From: an uncultured Flaviramulus sp.
GTDB lineage: Bacteria; Bacteroidota; Bacteroidia; Flavobacteriales; Flavobacteriaceae
Direction of reading: 5' to 3'
Assembly (NCBI GenBank): GCA_947487155.1
Contig: CANKVS010000044.1
Span: forward strand, 1 to 36,610
DNA: 36,610 nucleotides
Shown: one piece after another, positions 24,626-32,321 of the stretch
Layout: every line of letters begins with the position of its first letter
How positions within the stretch are numbered: position 1 is the first letter of the stretch
Position numbers and translations under genes: made by a program
The notes under the pieces: model-generated
Seen by the model: the letters and a program-made list of their open reading frames with translations, nothing else
Database searches by the model: none
Told to the model about the DNA's origin: nothing

Positions 24626-27622
24626 ATGCAAAATAAAGGACTAGTAAAATTATTTGCAGTTTTGTTTGGATTGGTAAGTATTTATCAATTATCATTCACT
24701 TTTAAAGCAAATCAAATTGAAAGTAACGCTGAAGAAATAGCGATTAACAAAATTTCGGACACCGAAGCAGATTACAGAGCTTTAAGAAGTGTCGAAGAAA
24801 CTAACTATTTAGAATCTATTGCCACAGATACCGTTTTTAATATTGGTATAGCAAAATATACCTATAACGAGGTAAAACAAAAAGCAATGCCTTTAGGCTT
24901 AGATCTTAAAGGTGGGGTTAGTGTAACCTTACAAATATCTGTAAAAGATATATTAAAAGGATTAGCTAACCATACCAATGAGCCTGTATTTAATAAAGCA
25001 CTTGAAGATGCGACAGAACTTCAAAAAGATGCGCAAGAATCGTATTTAGAATCTTTTTACAGAGCTTTTGATGCCATTAAAGGTGATATAAAATTAGCCT
25101 CTCCAGACATTTTTTATACGAAAGCTTTAGATGGTGAGATTGATGGTAGCATGACTGATGATGAAGTAAAAGACATCATTAGAACTAAGGTCGATGAATC
25201 TATTGTTTCGGCTTTTGAAGTACTACGTAAACGTATTGATGAATTTGGAGTAACACAACCAACTATTCAACGTCTTGGAAATTCAGGTCGTATTTTAGTA
25301 GAGCTTCCAGGGGTTAAAGATAAAGAGCGTGCTATTAAATTATTACAAAGTACAGCACAATTAGAGTTTTGGGACACTTATAAAGGCGAACAATTTTTTC
25401 CTTTTTTAGCTCAAGCTAACGAAGCTTTAAAAGATCTTGTGGAAGTAAAAGAAGCCATTGCAGAAGTAGAACCTCAAGACGGAGAAACGTCTTCTGAAGA
25501 TTCACAAATTGATGCCCTTTTAGGAGAAGCTGAAACAGATTCAACTGCTGTTGCAAATACAGCAAACCCTTTATTCGATTTAATTAGAGGTCAAGGTTAC
25601 CAAGGCGGACCAATAATTGCACAATTTGAATTAAAAGATAAAGACCTTATTCTTGAGTACTTAAACAAACCTGAGGTTAGATCATTACTTCCTGCAGAAC
25701 AACGCTATGCAAAGTTTGCTTTTGGCAAACCTAAAAAAGGAAGTGAAATTATCGATTTGTATGCACTAATAGGCAACAGAGAGGCTATCCCTCAATTAAG
25801 TGGAGCTGTTGTTACAGATGCACGTAACCAGTTTGGACCAACAGGAAAGTCAGAAGTAACCATGCAAATGAATGCAAAAGGCGCTAAGATTTGGGAAGAA
25901 ATGACTGGGAAAGCATTCAACCAAGGAAGCAACATAGCCATTGTTTTAGATGATATTGTATACTCTGCACCAACTGTCAATACTGGACCTATTGCTGGTG
26001 GTAGTTCATCAATCTCAGGAGATTTCACATTAAACGAAGCCATCGATTTAGCCAACGTTTTACGTGCTGGTAAATTACCAGCTTCTGCAGATATTATTCA
26101 AAGTGAGGTTGTAGGACCGTCTTTAGGACAAGAAGCTATTGATAGTGGTACAACATCTTTCTTAATTGCATTGGCATTAGTATTGGTATGGATGATTTTT
26201 TATTATGGTAAAGCTGGTGGATTTGCAGATATCGCTATGATATTAAACATTCTTTTAATCTTTGGTATTTTATCAGGATTAGGCGCTGTATTAACTTTAC
26301 CTGGTATTGCAGGTATTGTACTTACCATTGGTATGTCGGTAGATGCCAACGTACTTATCTTTGAGCGTATTCGTGAGGAGCTTACCAAAGGAAAAGGACA
26401 AAAAGAAGCCATTCAAGACGGATTTAGTAATGCCTTATCATCCATTTTAGATGCGAATATTACCACTGGATTAACCGCATTAATATTATTTGTTTTTGGA
26501 ACAGGCCCTATTAAAGGATTCGCTACTACCCTATTAATTGGTATTGGTACATCATTATTTACAGCAATCTTTATTACTAGATTGTTGGTTGATTGGTATG
26601 CCAACAAAGATGGTAAATTAGATTTCTCGACAGCCATTACTAAAAACCTTTTTAGAAATATAAATATTGCGTTCTTAAGCAAGCGTAAAATATCGTATAT
26701 CGTTTCTGGTGTACTAATTGCAGTAAGTTTAGGTTCCTTATTAACAAATGGTTTGGATGAAGGTGTTGATTTTGTTGGAGGTAGAACCTATCAAGTTCGC
26801 TTTGCGCAAGACGTTAGTGGTTCCGAAATCACCAACTTACTATCAAAACCAGACGTTTTTGGAAGCGCAATCGCTAAAACTTTTGGAGATGCTAACCAAT
26901 TAAAAATCACTACCAAATATAAGGTTGATGAAACTGGTGCTGAAGTTGATGAAGAAATAAGAAATTCGCTCTATACAGCGTTAATTCCACATTTAGATGG
27001 AATGACTTACGATGATTTTATTAGCGATTCTGACACAAAAACAGTTGGATTAATGAAAAACTACAAAGTAAGTCCGACCATTGCCGATGATATTAAACAA
27101 GCATCATTCTGGGCCATTTTAGGGTCTTTAATTGTTGTATTCCTTTATATTTTAATTCGTTTTAAGAAATGGCAATACTCGCTTGGTGCGGTTGCAGCCG
27201 TTTTTCACGATGTATTAATCGTGTTAGGTATATTCTCGCTAACATACAAGTTTATGCCATTTAATATGGAAATAGATCAAGCGTTTATTGCAGCCATACT
27301 TACCGTAATTGGTTACTCATTAAATGATACCGTGGTCGTATTTGATAGAATTCGTGAATTCTTTAACGAGCACACAAGTTGGGATTTTAATCGCGTTGTA
27401 GACTCATCATTAAGTAGTACATTAAGTAGAACTTTAAATACATCATTAACAACCTTAGTAGTATTACTAGCCATCTTTATTTTTGGTGGCGATTCTATTA
27501 GAGGATTTATGTTTGCCTTAATAGTAGGTGTTGTTGTAGGTACATACTCATCGTTATTTATTGCAACACCAATAATGTACGATTCAGTAAAAAAATTAGA
27601 AGGAAAGATAAAGAACGACTAA
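24626..27622 (+). CDS. secDF: Protein translocase subunits SecD and SecF fused (SecDF)
   Basis: 998 residues from the preferred ATG (MQNKGLVKLFAVLFGLVSIY). A GTG 13 codons earlier is in frame, but its extension is hydrophilic and unlike the family. SecD half: first TM helix, LGLDLKGGVSVTLQISV, RKRIDEFGVTQPTIQRLG, the large periplasmic region, and five TM helices with GMSVDANVLIFERIREE. SecF half: GVDFVGGRTYQVRF, and TM helices with AAILTVIGYSLNDTVVVFDRIRE. The single-chain form is normal in Bacteroidota. SecDF uses the proton-motive force to aid release of exported proteins at SecYEG. An acidic insertion (about 280-315) lies in the periplasmic domain. A terminator follows the stop. Confidence 0.96.
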   Translation: MQNKGLVKLFAVLFGLVSIYQLSFTFKANQIESNAEEIAINKISDTEADYRALRSVEETNYLESIATDTVFNIGIAKYTYNEVKQKAMPLGLDLKGGVSVTLQISVKDILKGLANHTNEPVFNKALEDATELQKDAQESYLESFYRAFDAIKGDIKLASPDIFYTKALDGEIDGSMTDDEVKDIIRTKVDESIVSAFEVLRKRIDEFGVTQPTIQRLGNSGRILVELPGVKDKERAIKLLQSTAQLEFWDTYKGEQFFPFLAQANEALKDLVEVKEAIAEVEPQDGETSSEDSQIDALLGEAETDSTAVANTANPLFDLIRGQGYQGGPIIAQFELKDKDLILEYLNKPEVRSLLPAEQRYAKFAFGKPKKGSEIIDLYALIGNREAIPQLSGAVVTDARNQFGPTGKSEVTMQMNAKGAKIWEEMTGKAFNQGSNIAIVLDDIVYSAPTVNTGPIAGGSSSISGDFTLNEAIDLANVLRAGKLPASADIIQSEVVGPSLGQEAIDSGTTSFLIALALVLVWMIFYYGKAGGFADIAMILNILLIFGILSGLGAVLTLPGIAGIVLTIGMSVDANVLIFERIREELTKGKGQKEAIQDGFSNALSSILDANITTGLTALILFVFGTGPIKGFATTLLIGIGTSLFTAIFITRLLVDWYANKDGKLDFSTAITKNLFRNINIAFLSKRKISYIVSGVLIAVSLGSLLTNGLDEGVDFVGGRTYQVRFAQDVSGSEITNLLSKPDVFGSAIAKTFGDANQLKITTKYKVDETGAEVDEEIRNSLYTALIPHLDGMTYDDFISDSDTKTVGLMKNYKVSPTIADDIKQASFWAILGSLIVVFLYILIRFKKWQYSLGAVAAVFHDVLIVLGIFSLTYKFMPFNMEIDQAFIAAILTVIGYSLNDTVVVFDRIREFFNEHTSWDFNRVVDSSLSSTLSRTLNTSLTTLVVLLAIFIFGGDSIRGFMFALIVGVVVGTYSSLFIATPIMYDSVKKLEGKIKND

Positions 27623-27646
27623 TTCAAATACATTTTCTTCAATATG

Positions 27647-27679
27647 AGCCCGTCACCATTTGGTTGATGGGCTTTTTTT
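27647..27679 (+). terminator. Intrinsic terminator of secDF
   Basis: AGCCCGTCACC and GGTTGATGGGCT pair, with a bulged base, across a short AT-rich loop, followed by seven T. It begins 25 bases after the stop. Confidence 0.8.
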
Positions 27680-27885
27680 ATGGAATGCATACGTTATTAC
27701 GAAGGAAGAACGAAAGCCAGTATTGAGTGCAGTCGAAATAAGTCTATCAGCTTAATTATTTTTTTGGTGTTCCTAGACCTTTCGAATCCGCTCAAGGCAA
27801 GTGGTTGGGCTTTAATTATTTGGTTTCTATTTTTCATTTCGTTTCCATAAGAAACATAAACATTAGTTAATCTTATTTATTAGAG

Positions 27886-27893
27886 TACCTTTG
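27886..27893 (+). promoter_or_regulatory. Candidate promoter of the lipid head-group cassette
   Basis: TACCTTTG matches TAnnTTTG; a TTA 20 bases upstream (27863-27865) is a weak -33 box. The implied leader is about 200 bases, unusually long for this window. Confidence 0.45.
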
Positions 27894-28097
27894 CACACGG
27901 ATTACTAATCTTTTAGTATCAATCATTCACTATTATTTTTGTTGATGAGCTCTTAGAGCAAAATTCATCACATTAACAAGCTTCATACTTATAGTTGAGT
28001 TATCAGGAAACTAGTCCAACATCAGAGTGCTAATAATTAGTGCGCTAGGTGCTTAAACGTGCGTTTAGTCTTTTTTGATGGCATCAATACATTTTAT

Positions 28098-28895
28098 ATG
28101 AATAGTGATTCAGACAATAATTGTGGTCAAAATCGCATAACTACAGCATTACTCCTTGCGGCTGGTACTGGAAGTCGCCTTTTCCCTTTAACACAAAACT
28201 CCCCCAAATGCCTTACTCTTGTAAACGACAAATCAATTCTTGAACGGCTTATTAATAATTTAAAAAGCCAAGAGTTTAAAAGACTTGTAATTGTAACAGG
28301 ACACGAACAAGAATGCATCGTGGATTTTCTAGGTGAAAAATCAGGAAACATTAGCATCGAATATATTTACAGTCCCTTGTATAAAACTACAAATAATATT
28401 TATTCGCTTTGGATAGCTCGTGATATAATAAATGAGCCATTTGTACTTTTTGAAAGTGATTTGGTATTGAATTCCACTTTGCTTGATGATATGATTTATC
28501 CAGATAGGATGGCTGTAGCGCTTATGCAACCATGGTTAAATGGCACCACGGTTTCTGTTAACGAAGTAAATAAGGTTACTAAGTTTCAAAAAGGAACAAC
28601 AGATTCCTATTCAGATATCCGATACAAAACAGTTAATATTTATAGTTTCTCACTTTTATCGTGGCAATCCATTATAAAGCGACTGAATCAATACATTACA
28701 GAAGGTAGTGTGAATTGCTACTACGAGACTATTTTTGCCGAAATGACTGCCAACAAGAGTTTAGTTTTTGAATCGGTTTTGTTTGATCATAAACCATGGT
28801 ATGAAATTGATACGATTAAAGATTTAGCCAAAGCAGAATTATTATTCCCAAAGGAATTGAAAAAAATTGCAATGCATGAAAATGCAATGGCATAG
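28098..28895 (+). CDS. LicC-like nucleotidyltransferase (probable CTP:phospho-headgroup cytidylyltransferase)
   Basis: 265 residues from the ATG at 28098; a GTG 13 codons upstream is an in-frame alternative with no support. The N-terminal nucleotide-binding loop is LLLAAGTGSRLFPLTQNSPKCL, followed by a Rossmann-like domain. KTTNNIYSLWIARDII closely resembles the NIYSL region of LicC-type phosphocholine cytidylyltransferases and of the related cytidylyltransferase domain of phosphonate-tailoring PntC enzymes. FESDLV supplies a metal-binding Asp. WYEIDTIKDLAKAELLF closes the domain. Expected role: CTP plus a phosphorylated (or phosphonate) head group gives a CDP-activated head group. The next gene begins 49 bases later and the third gene 1 base after the second, a compact cassette. 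The true substrate cannot be read. Confidence 0.8.
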   Translation: MNSDSDNNCGQNRITTALLLAAGTGSRLFPLTQNSPKCLTLVNDKSILERLINNLKSQEFKRLVIVTGHEQECIVDFLGEKSGNISIEYIYSPLYKTTNNIYSLWIARDIINEPFVLFESDLVLNSTLLDDMIYPDRMAVALMQPWLNGTTVSVNEVNKVTKFQKGTTDSYSDIRYKTVNIYSFSLLSWQSIIKRLNQYITEGSVNCYYETIFAEMTANKSLVFESVLFDHKPWYEIDTIKDLAKAELLFPKELKKIAMHENAMA

Positions 28896-28944
28896 TTGAT
28901 TTAGTTGGAGAAGCAGGAATAATTTAATTAAGCATAAGACTACG

Positions 28945-30051
28945 ATGGACAATAAATATAAAACACAAGAAGAAAAATACGAATACATATCAAAACAACA
29001 TGGAGGTTACTATCGGCACAATTTTACCGACCATGCTTATTTGTATAATTTATATTTCCCACCCAAAGAGGTATTTAATCATTTAAAAGATAATATTCAT
29101 AATCTGGTTTTGAACTACCCAATGGCACAAAATGCATTGGCTGAACTTATTGGAGATATAATTGACCAACCTACCAAAAGAATTATTGTAGGAAATGGGG
29201 GAGCCGAGATCATAAAAATACTCTCTGGAAGTTTAGCAAAAAAGATGATTGTGCCTGTACCCTCTTTTAATGAATATGCCAATGCGGCACCAGAAGGGAA
29301 AGTCGTGGAATTTCCGCTTGATTTTCCTTCTTTTCGGCTCGATGTAGATAAATTTGCAGATGAAGCAATAAAAGTTGGTGCAGATATGGCTGTTGTGGTT
29401 ACACCTAATAACCCTACATCAATATTAGTTCCCAAAGCTGATTTAATTAGATTAGCAGAAAAGCTCAAGCCGAGTAATTGTATGCTTATTATCGATGAGT
29501 CATTTCTTGATTTTGCCGATAATAATGAGCAAATAAGTTTAGAACAAGATATTGACAAATATCCAAATATAGCCATTCTTAAAAGTATGAGTAAAGCCTA
29601 TGGAATATGTGGCCTTAGAATTGGATATATGTTAACGGCTAATGCAAATTTTGCTGAGTCTGTTCGTAATGGAGTTCACATTTGGAATATTAATGGGTTT
29701 GCTGAAGAATTTCTTCGGATACTTCCTAAATACAAACAAGAATTTAAGGATAGTTGCAAAATAGTTAAAGCAGATAGAGATGTTTTTTATAAAAAACTAT
29801 GTGCTATTGATGGGATGACAGTTTTTAAACCTGATGCAAACTATATTTATTGTCGTTTGCCAGATGGAGCTTTACCTGGGCCCGAAGTAACAAAGCGCCT
29901 TTTTATTGAATACAATATTTATATAAAAGATAGTGTTGGAAAAACTCAACCTGATGCAGACCGATATATTAGGATTGCTAGTCGTACTCAAGAAGAAAAT
30001 GCTAAACTTATTGAAGCGTTAAAGAATGTAATGTATGTAAAGAACAAATAA
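28945..30051 (+). CDS. PLP-dependent aminotransferase/decarboxylase, HisC/CobD-like (fold type I)
   Basis: 368 residues. Fold-type I landmarks: IIVGNGGAEIIKIL (PLP phosphate cup), N156 in TPNNPTS, D184 in IIDESFLDF, the PLP lysine K217 in SMSKAYG, R225 in GLRIGY and the substrate-carboxylate Arg R343 in YIRIASRTQEEN. Closest by pattern to histidinol-phosphate aminotransferase and L-threonine-phosphate decarboxylase, both acting on phosphorylated amino acids. The usual N-terminal NPYGP loop is replaced by NLYFPP (35-40). Histidine synthesis genes are absent here; the gene is placed between a cytidylyltransferase and a CDP-alcohol transferase. A decarboxylase (for example phosphoserine to phosphoethanolamine) or a transaminase forming an amino-phosphonate are both possible. 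Confidence 0.8.
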   Translation: MDNKYKTQEEKYEYISKQHGGYYRHNFTDHAYLYNLYFPPKEVFNHLKDNIHNLVLNYPMAQNALAELIGDIIDQPTKRIIVGNGGAEIIKILSGSLAKKMIVPVPSFNEYANAAPEGKVVEFPLDFPSFRLDVDKFADEAIKVGADMAVVVTPNNPTSILVPKADLIRLAEKLKPSNCMLIIDESFLDFADNNEQISLEQDIDKYPNIAILKSMSKAYGICGLRIGYMLTANANFAESVRNGVHIWNINGFAEEFLRILPKYKQEFKDSCKIVKADRDVFYKKLCAIDGMTVFKPDANYIYCRLPDGALPGPEVTKRLFIEYNIYIKDSVGKTQPDADRYIRIASRTQEENAKLIEALKNVMYVKNK

Positions 30052-30052
30052 G

Positions 30053-30688
30053 ATGAATAAAAAACAACAAATAGGCATGCTTGCTTTTGCCAAGGATTTG
30101 CCAAATATATGTTCTCTATTTGGCTTGTTTTGTACGGTGTTAGCAATCTACTTTGTGATAGGAGGAAACTTCTTAGCATCAATTATTGCAATATTATGGT
30201 CCGTATTATTTGATTGGTATGATGGTATTATAGCTCGTAAAATGAAAGGAAGAACAAAAGAACAAGGTGTATTTGGAGCCCAACTTGATTCTATGATAGA
30301 TATTGTGAGTTTTGGCGTTTTCCCAGCGATATTACTTTTAAGCTATGGAACTTATAATATATGGTTTTTGCCAGGTGCATTTGTAATTATTGCAACCAGT
30401 GCCATTCGTTTGAGTTATTTTAATATTTATGGTCTTATCGACAGTAAAACCTATAGAGGGCTCTCAGTTGATAACAATGCACTCATTCTTGCTTTCGCCT
30501 TTTTATTCGAAAGCCTTTTCCAGCATTCTACTTTTTCGATACTTTTATATATTATCATAATAACTCTAGCAGCATTAAATGTATCTTCAATCCCTACGCC
30601 AAAATTAGGAGGTAAATGGATTTATGCTTTAGTCGTCTATGTGTTAGTTCTCACAAGTTTTTTTGGATGGCAATTATATTACCTATAA
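30053..30688 (+). CDS. CDP-alcohol phosphatidyltransferase family membrane protein
   Basis: 211 residues with about six hydrophobic helices. The family motif is present: D54, D57 and G58, A61-R62, then G75, D79 and D83 (DWYDGIIAR ... GAQLDSMID), followed by IVSFGVFPA as in phosphatidylserine synthases. The interval between the AR and the G is 12 residues (KMKGRTKEQGVF) against the usual 8, a small insertion. These enzymes move a phospho-alcohol from a CDP-linked donor to an alcohol acceptor, or transfer between CDP-diacylglycerol and an alcohol. Placed with the two genes upstream (1-base gap), it is probably the last step, attaching the CDP-activated head group to diacylglycerol or a ceramide in the inner membrane. 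The acceptor is unknown. Confidence 0.85.
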   Translation: MNKKQQIGMLAFAKDLPNICSLFGLFCTVLAIYFVIGGNFLASIIAILWSVLFDWYDGIIARKMKGRTKEQGVFGAQLDSMIDIVSFGVFPAILLLSYGTYNIWFLPGAFVIIATSAIRLSYFNIYGLIDSKTYRGLSVDNNALILAFAFLFESLFQHSTFSILLYIIIITLAALNVSSIPTPKLGGKWIYALVVYVLVLTSFFGWQLYYL

Positions 30689-30768
30689 TGAACTGATAGA
30701 GTGTTGTTCTTTATTTTTTTTGGAGTTCCCAAAGATCGGGATTTTCACTATATCTTTTTAAAATTGAT

Positions 30769-30850
30769 GTCATTGCGAAGCAAATTTTTATTTGCTGTGG
30801 CAATCTATTTGTTAGAAAGAGATTACCACGTCGTGCTTCCTCGTAATGAC
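30769..30850. repeat. Inverted pair of CATTGCGAG-type dispersed repeats
   Basis: The left arm (30769-30806, GTCATTGCGAAG...GCAATCT) and the right arm (30820-30850, AGATTACCAC...GTAATGAC) are inverted relatives separated by about 13 bases. Both resemble the single copy at 79-112. Such pairs can fold into hairpins and be scattered in many copies. Confidence 0.65.
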
Positions 30851-30888
30851 GACCTGTCAAATTTCCATTTTAAAAAGGATAAGTTTAT

Positions 30889-30906
30889 CTTGAGCGAAGT
30901 CAAAAG
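30889..30906. repeat. Short dispersed repeat (CTTGAGCGAAGTC type)
   Basis: CTTGAGCGAAGTCAAAAG belongs, by appearance, with the (TTTCGACTNCGCTCAAG) elements at about 27725-27738 and 27779-27795, so copies lie on both sides of the cassette. Confidence 0.45.
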
Positions 30907-31020
30907 ATTTCAATACCTAATGCGCTTGTTTACAAAGTGAGTATTTACAAACACTGAGTATATAAATGTTTTATGAAAGATTCGTTTAACGGTTCGCGAA
31001 TATGCGTCGTTTTAATACTA

Positions 31021-31046
31021 ATACCATTTCTCATATGAAATGGTAT
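31021..31046. repeat. Perfect 26-bp palindrome, dispersed repeat family
   Basis: Arms ATACCATTTC and GAAATGGTAT pair perfectly across a 6-base loop TCATAT. Twenty of 21 positions of the left side recur on the opposite strand at 11844-11864. Confidence 0.6.
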
Positions 31047-31182
31047 AAAATAAATTCAGCACAAGTGACTATATACAACTTAAATGAAGTTAGCTAACTT
31101 TTCTGATAAATTCTCCCTTTATTAAGCTCTAGAGACTTATTCAAAAAGAGACTGGAATTTCACTTTGTGCTAGGGCTATTCG

Positions 31183-31743
31183 TTACTTATTTAATGGAAT
31201 AGAAATTCCAATAGCAGCTGCACCTGCAAACTGTTCTACACTTGGTTGATAATAGTATGTAAAGGCAATATCAAAATTATGTTTAGATCCTAATTCCAAT
31301 CCAAGAGAAAAGGGAATATGTAAAACAAGTCCACTATCATCAATATCAGTAAATGGTGTAAATGTTTCAAACGAACCAATCGATACACCAACACCAACTT
31401 CAAAATAGGGAGCCACCCAAGGAATAGGAACTGTAATTCGTGTTTTCCCTCCTATCAAAAAGGCCTGTGTATTTGATTTATAAATGGTTGGGTTTCCATC
31501 AATATCTTTACCATTAGACTTTGTTAAAACCAAGCCAGCATATGGTCTAATATCGAGCCACCTTGAAACATCAAGTACATATTCACCTTGGAGGTAAAAT
31601 CCAGAATCAGCTATATCTACATCATCATAAGATGCACTCAATCCATAACCTATTGAAATATCAATAGACTTTTCTTTTAAAAATTGAGCTTGAACTTGAA
31701 CTGAGGATATAATTACTAAAATTATTATGATGCTTTTTCTCAT
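31183..31743 (-). CDS. Small outer-membrane beta-barrel-like protein
   Basis: 186 residues. A signal peptide (about 1-19, ending QVQAQ) is followed by repeated amphipathic strands with aromatic girdle residues (SIDISIGYGLSASY, GFYLQGEYVL, IRPYAGLVLT, APYFEVGVGV, FDIAFTYYYQ) and a final strand IGISIPLNK. The size fits an eight-stranded barrel of the OmpW/porin-like superfamily; no enzyme motif. It is monocistronic and separated from the DUF192 gene by 94 bases. The gap up to the cassette is full of repeats. Confidence 0.68.
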   Translation of the reverse strand: MRKSIIIILVIISSVQVQAQFLKEKSIDISIGYGLSASYDDVDIADSGFYLQGEYVLDVSRWLDIRPYAGLVLTKSNGKDIDGNPTIYKSNTQAFLIGGKTRITVPIPWVAPYFEVGVGVSIGSFETFTPFTDIDDSGLVLHIPFSLGLELGSKHNFDIAFTYYYQPSVEQFAGAAAIGISIPLNK

Positions 31744-31837
31744 AAAGTACTACAATATTTGGGGTTTCTATTTAACTATCGAAACCAGAAACTTTAACTA
31801 AGTTTAAACGAATAAAATTTTAGTAAAGGTTACTATA

Positions 31838-32320
31838 TTATTCAATATAATCTATAGAATCTCCAACTCCAAGTCTCCAAGCCTCAACCCTACCTGCATT
31901 AACTTCAAGCACGTATTTAGCTGACGCATTTGATGGAAGTGAACTCTCAGCTAAAGGTTTTGCATTTTTTTGAAAACTAACAATAGTTTTATTATCGTCA
32001 ATAAAGATTAAATCTAAAGGAATTCGGGTGTTTTTCATATAAAAAGAACGTTCTCTAACATCATCAAAAACAAACAGCATGCCTTGGTTTTTAGCCATAG
32101 TATTGCGATACATTAAACCAGTTTGAATCTCGTAATCTGTTTTAGCAATTTCAATATCTAGTTTTACTTTGGTAGAATCTGAAGTTGTTTTAGTAATAGT
32201 AAGTTCGCCTTCTTTTGTAAAATCAACTTCGGTTTGTTTTATAACCTTTTTATCGTCTTTACAAGATGATATGCTAACCATTACAAAAAGGAAAAATATC
32301 GAAAATTTAAAATATCGCAT
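31838..32320 (-). CDS. DUF192 domain lipoprotein
   Basis: 160 residues from the ATG at 32320, which lies one base after the lgt stop; a start 11 codons further upstream inside lgt would spoil the signal peptide. The lipobox is SISSC. The DUF192 domain covers about residues 60-155: TDYEIQTGLMYRNTMAKNQGMLFVFD, SFYMKNTRIPLDLIFID and AKYVLEVNAGRVEAWRLGVGDSI, the last two being the family's core. Its role is unknown. Following lgt, the enzyme that lipidates lipoproteins such as this one, in the same transcript is common in flavobacteria (from memory). Confidence 0.85.
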   Translation of the reverse strand: MRYFKFSIFFLFVMVSISSCKDDKKVIKQTEVDFTKEGELTITKTTSDSTKVKLDIEIAKTDYEIQTGLMYRNTMAKNQGMLFVFDDVRERSFYMKNTRIPLDLIFIDDNKTIVSFQKNAKPLAESSLPSNASAKYVLEVNAGRVEAWRLGVGDSIDYIE

Positions 32321-32321
32321 A

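Larger units (their letters stand above)
27623..28097. other. Intergenic region after secDF with terminator, repeats and long leader
   Basis: 475 bases without a convincing gene. In order: the secDF terminator; a pair of short inverted sequences of the (T)TTCGACTGCGCTCAA kind (GAGTGCAGTCGAAA near 27725-27738 and TTTCGAATCCGCTCAAG near 27779-27795), which are common dispersed repeats in flavobacteria from memory; a candidate promoter (27886-27893); then a leader of about 200 bases before the cytidylyltransferase. The leader has a short hairpin (GCTC TTA GAGC near 27949-27959) and no riboswitch I can name. Confidence 0.45.
30689..31182. other. Repeat-rich intergenic region after the head-group cassette
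   Basis: 494 bases with no convincing gene. It holds an inverted pair of CATTGCGAG-type repeats (30769-30850), a short CTTGAGCGAAGTCAAAAG element (30889-30906) related to the repeats after secDF, and the palindrome at 31021-31046. A direct repeat (AGAGACTT... AGAGACTGG, near 31131-31152) loosely resembles the one at 36516-36548. A small open frame across the repeats is not a gene in my view. Confidence 0.5.

Noticed and set aside
29115..29576. Minus-strand 153-codon frame inside the PLP enzyme
   Set aside because: It lies wholly inside a strongly supported gene and has no promoter or family features.
28945..30051. Assignment as hisC (histidinol-phosphate aminotransferase)
   Set aside because: The usual substrate loop is altered, no his genes are nearby and the neighbours point to lipid head-group chemistry.
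30701..30940. 79-codon open frame after the CDP-alcohol transferase
   Set aside because: It runs through the CATTGCGAG inverted pair and the CTTGAGCGAAGTC repeat; there is no ATG-based start with support and no family resemblance.
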